Shown here in pieces: positions 14,299-16,088 of a stretch of 16,088 bases of DNA. The DNA is from DATLYT01 sp035574455. Lineage in GTDB: Bacteria; Bacteroidota; Ignavibacteria; UBA10030. The notes under the pieces are model-generated. The model ran no database searches, had not been told where the DNA came from, and saw only the letters and a program-made list of their open reading frames with translations. Every line of letters starts with the position of its first letter. Position 1 is the stretch's first letter. The stretch covers positions 1 to 16,088 of the forward strand of contig DATLYT010000186.1 in NCBI GenBank assembly GCA_035574455.1, given 5' to 3'. Made by a program: the position numbers and the translations under genes.

Positions 14299-15801
14299 AT
14301 GACGGGTCTTGAGTACATCTTGTTGATCGGTTCTGCGCTGATTCTGCTCAGCATCGTGATCGCCAAAGCAACGGATAATCTCGGTGTTCCGGTGCTTGTG
14401 CTTTTCCTTGGCGTTGGGATGTTGGCAGGGTCGGAGGGTCCCGGCGGCATTTATTTTGACGACCCGAGGCTTGCCAGCTCCATCGGTATCATTGCACTCA
14501 TCTTCATTCTCTTCAGCGGAGGCTTAGACACGCACTGGCCTTCGGTTCGGCCCGTCGTGTGGAAGGCAGCAAGCCTTTCCACATTCGGCGTGTTCCTCAC
14601 GGCACTGCTCGTAGGGGTTTTTACTCATCTCTTGCTTGACTTCTCGTTGCTCCAAGGGTTACTCCTCGGTGCGATTATTTCATCGACCGATGCCGCCGCC
14701 GTCTTTTCCGTTCTTCGATCGAGGCATGTGAGCCTGCGTCGCGAATTGAAGCCGTTGTTGGAATTGGAATCCGGCAGCAACGACCCCATGGCTGTCTTTC
14801 TCACGCTCGGCTTAATCCAGGCTGGCATGAATCCCGAGACCACCGTCGCGAATCTCATCATGCTCTTTCTCGTTCAGATGGTTGTCGGCGCGGCTGTTGG
14901 CGTTGGGTTGGGCAAGGCCATGGTCTTTCTGTTGAACCGACTTCGGTTTTCGTACGAAGGTTTTTATCCGGTGTTCAGCCTTGCCTTTGCCTCGTTCATT
15001 TACGGCGTGACGGCTGTTGCGGGTGGCAGCGGATTTTTGGCGGTGTACATTGCCGGTATCATTGTTGGCAACAGCAAGTTTGTTCAGAAGAAAACCCTCT
15101 TCCGATTCTTCGATGGATTGGCATGGCTGAGCCAGATCGGGATGTTCCTCACGTTGGGGCTGCTGGTCTTTCCTTCTGAATTGATGTATGTCGTAAGCTC
15201 CGGATTGTTCGTCTCGGCATTTCTGATGTTTGTGGCGCGCCCGCTTGCTGTGTTTCTCGCTCTTGCTTTTGCGAAGCTAGACGTGCGCGAGAAACTCCTG
15301 GTTTCCTGGGTTGGTCTTCGAGGAGCCGTTCCGATTATTCTGGCAACGTTTCCCCTTATGGCGGGAATCGCGCAGGCAGAAGCAATGTTCAATCTGGTGT
15401 TCTTCATTGTACTGACTTCGATACTCTTTCAGGGGTGGTCCATTCCTCTTGTCGCACGCTGGTTAAAAGTCGATGCACCGTATGTCCACCAACGTCGGTA
15501 TCCGATTGAATTTGCCCCGACGGACGGTGTTGATGCTGATATTGTTGATTTCATCGTGCCCTATAATTCAGACGTCATCGGGAAATCGATCGTCGAGCTT
15601 GGAATGCCGACAGATAGCTTAGTCGTGCTGATCAATCGGAACGAGCAGTACATCGTGCCGAGTGGTGGCACGGTGCTGGAAGAGGGGGACACAATTCTTG
15701 TCCTCACCAGCGATCAGAGTATTCCACGTGTACGGGAAATTCTTTCCCGTCAACGAGACAAATCCACAGAGCCCTCAAATACAAGAAAGGAACAGAAATG
15801 A
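14299..15801 (+). CDS. nhaP2: CPA1 family K+/H+ (or Na+/H+) antiporter NhaP2-like, with C-terminal TrkA-C domain
   Basis: The 500-residue protein has about 12-13 membrane helices and a cytoplasmic C-terminus. The ion-binding motifs are ISSTDAAAVF with Asp131 and ESGSNDPMAVF with Asn161-Asp162, the classic CPA1 pair. WVGLRGAVPIILATFPL near residues 336-352 is also family-typical. Residues about 412-490 form a TrkA-C (RCK_C) domain (IVDFIVPYNSDVIGKSI ... EEGDTILVL), known to bind small regulators such as nucleotides in related transporters. E. coli CvrA/NhaP2 is about 580 residues with a further CorC/HlyC domain, absent here. The frame can start at TTG 14287, but that overlaps the -10 element, so ATG 14299 is chosen. 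The stop overlaps the next start (ATGA at 15798-15801). K+ specificity is inferred from family. Confidence 0.9.
   Translation: MTGLEYILLIGSALILLSIVIAKATDNLGVPVLVLFLGVGMLAGSEGPGGIYFDDPRLASSIGIIALIFILFSGGLDTHWPSVRPVVWKAASLSTFGVFLTALLVGVFTHLLLDFSLLQGLLLGAIISSTDAAAVFSVLRSRHVSLRRELKPLLELESGSNDPMAVFLTLGLIQAGMNPETTVANLIMLFLVQMVVGAAVGVGLGKAMVFLLNRLRFSYEGFYPVFSLAFASFIYGVTAVAGGSGFLAVYIAGIIVGNSKFVQKKTLFRFFDGLAWLSQIGMFLTLGLLVFPSELMYVVSSGLFVSAFLMFVARPLAVFLALAFAKLDVREKLLVSWVGLRGAVPIILATFPLMAGIAQAEAMFNLVFFIVLTSILFQGWSIPLVARWLKVDAPYVHQRRYPIEFAPTDGVDADIVDFIVPYNSDVIGKSIVELGMPTDSLVVLINRNEQYIVPSGGTVLEEGDTILVLTSDQSIPRVREILSRQRDKSTEPSNTRKEQK
15787..15791 (+). promoter_or_regulatory. Ribosome binding site (AAGGA) for the beta-propeller gene
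   Basis: AAGGA lies inside the last antiporter codons, 6 bases before the ATG at 15798, and supports that overlapping start. Confidence 0.6.
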
Positions 15802-16088
15802 GAACAAGCATCATCATGTTGCTTGCCGTGCTTGGCATGGCGGATGGCCTTGCCCAGACCGGCACGCTGATTGTCCTTAACAAATCCGACCATACGGCAA
15901 CGCTTATCGATGTGGCAAGTCGGAACGTGAGAGGGACGGTTCCTACGGGAACGGCTCCGCATGAAGTTGCCGTCTCGCCCGATGGGAAGACCGCAGTGGT
16001 TGCCAACTACGGAACACGTGAGACTCCAGGAAACACACTCTCGGTCATCGATATCTCCGCCAAGAGAAAACTCAAGGATATCGACCTG
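15798..16088 (+). CDS. Exported YVTN-type beta-propeller repeat protein, 3' end missing
   Basis: The first 97 residues are visible and the gene runs off the window. A Sec signal peptide (about residues 1-20, ending GLAQ) is followed by repeated blades of the YVTN/YncE type: GTLIVLNKSDHTATLIDVAS, then TGTAPHEVAVSPDGKTAVVANYG and SVIDISAKRKL. Proteins with these repeats form seven-bladed propellers outside the cytoplasm. Some bind DNA, metals or redox cofactors, but the function here cannot be assigned. The start overlaps the antiporter stop by ATGA (15798-15801), so it is probably co-expressed with it. A surface-layer or YncE-like stress protein are the likely alternatives. Confidence 0.8.
   Translation, partial: MRTSIIMLLAVLGMADGLAQTGTLIVLNKSDHTATLIDVASRNVRGTVPTGTAPHEVAVSPDGKTAVVANYGTRETPGNTLSVIDISAKRKLKDIDL

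Overview
The window reads as a piece of an aerobic, Gram-negative bacterial chromosome with mid-range G+C (mid-50s percent by eye). The alternative complex III genes, the exported S9 peptidase and the lipoproteins suggest the Bacteroidota / FCB group (for example Ignavibacteria-, Kryptonia- or Rhodothermia-like lineages). This placement is an inference from gene content; no rRNA or other marker is present. Nothing indicates a prophage, transposon, CRISPR array or tRNA.

Region 1 (1-6671, + strand) is a tightly packed operon that enters the window already in progress. It holds the 3' part of actC, then actD, actE and actF of alternative complex III (quinol:electron-acceptor oxidoreductase), then a Cu+-type P1B ATPase, a cyclase-family lipoprotein and a DUF423 membrane protein. 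Five of the six junctions overlap by 4 bases (ATGA), which points to one translationally coupled unit. The working idea is a respiratory module: ActC-F move electrons from quinol towards cytochrome c or an oxidase, and the ATPase moves copper across the inner membrane for oxidase assembly or detoxification.

Region 2 (6728-9464, + strand) has a class V aminotransferase of the cysteine desulfurase-like kind and a metallo-beta-lactamase/rhodanese fusion of the persulfide dioxygenase type. They may form a sulfur-handling pair. They are separated by an AT-richer spacer carrying a roughly 118-bp imperfect inverted repeat.

Region 3 (9465-9920) is the most unusual non-coding part. It has three tandem copies of a 53-58 bp unit that each keep a GGTG/CRCC hairpin followed by a T-rich run. 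Next comes a stretch of about 90 bases that can close into a three-way-junction fold, then a candidate promoter and a 5' leader with two mutually exclusive hairpins just before a strong ribosome binding site.

Region 4 (9921-12296, + strand) is a large exported S9 (prolyl oligopeptidase-type) serine peptidase with a complete Ser657/Asp732/His765 triad.

Region 5 (12315-16088) has two different monovalent cation/proton antiporters transcribed divergently: a CPA2 Kef-type protein with a TrkA-N domain (- strand) and a CPA1 NhaP2-type protein with a TrkA-C domain (+ strand). The second overlaps by 4 bases with the start of an exported YVTN beta-propeller protein that runs off the end of the window.
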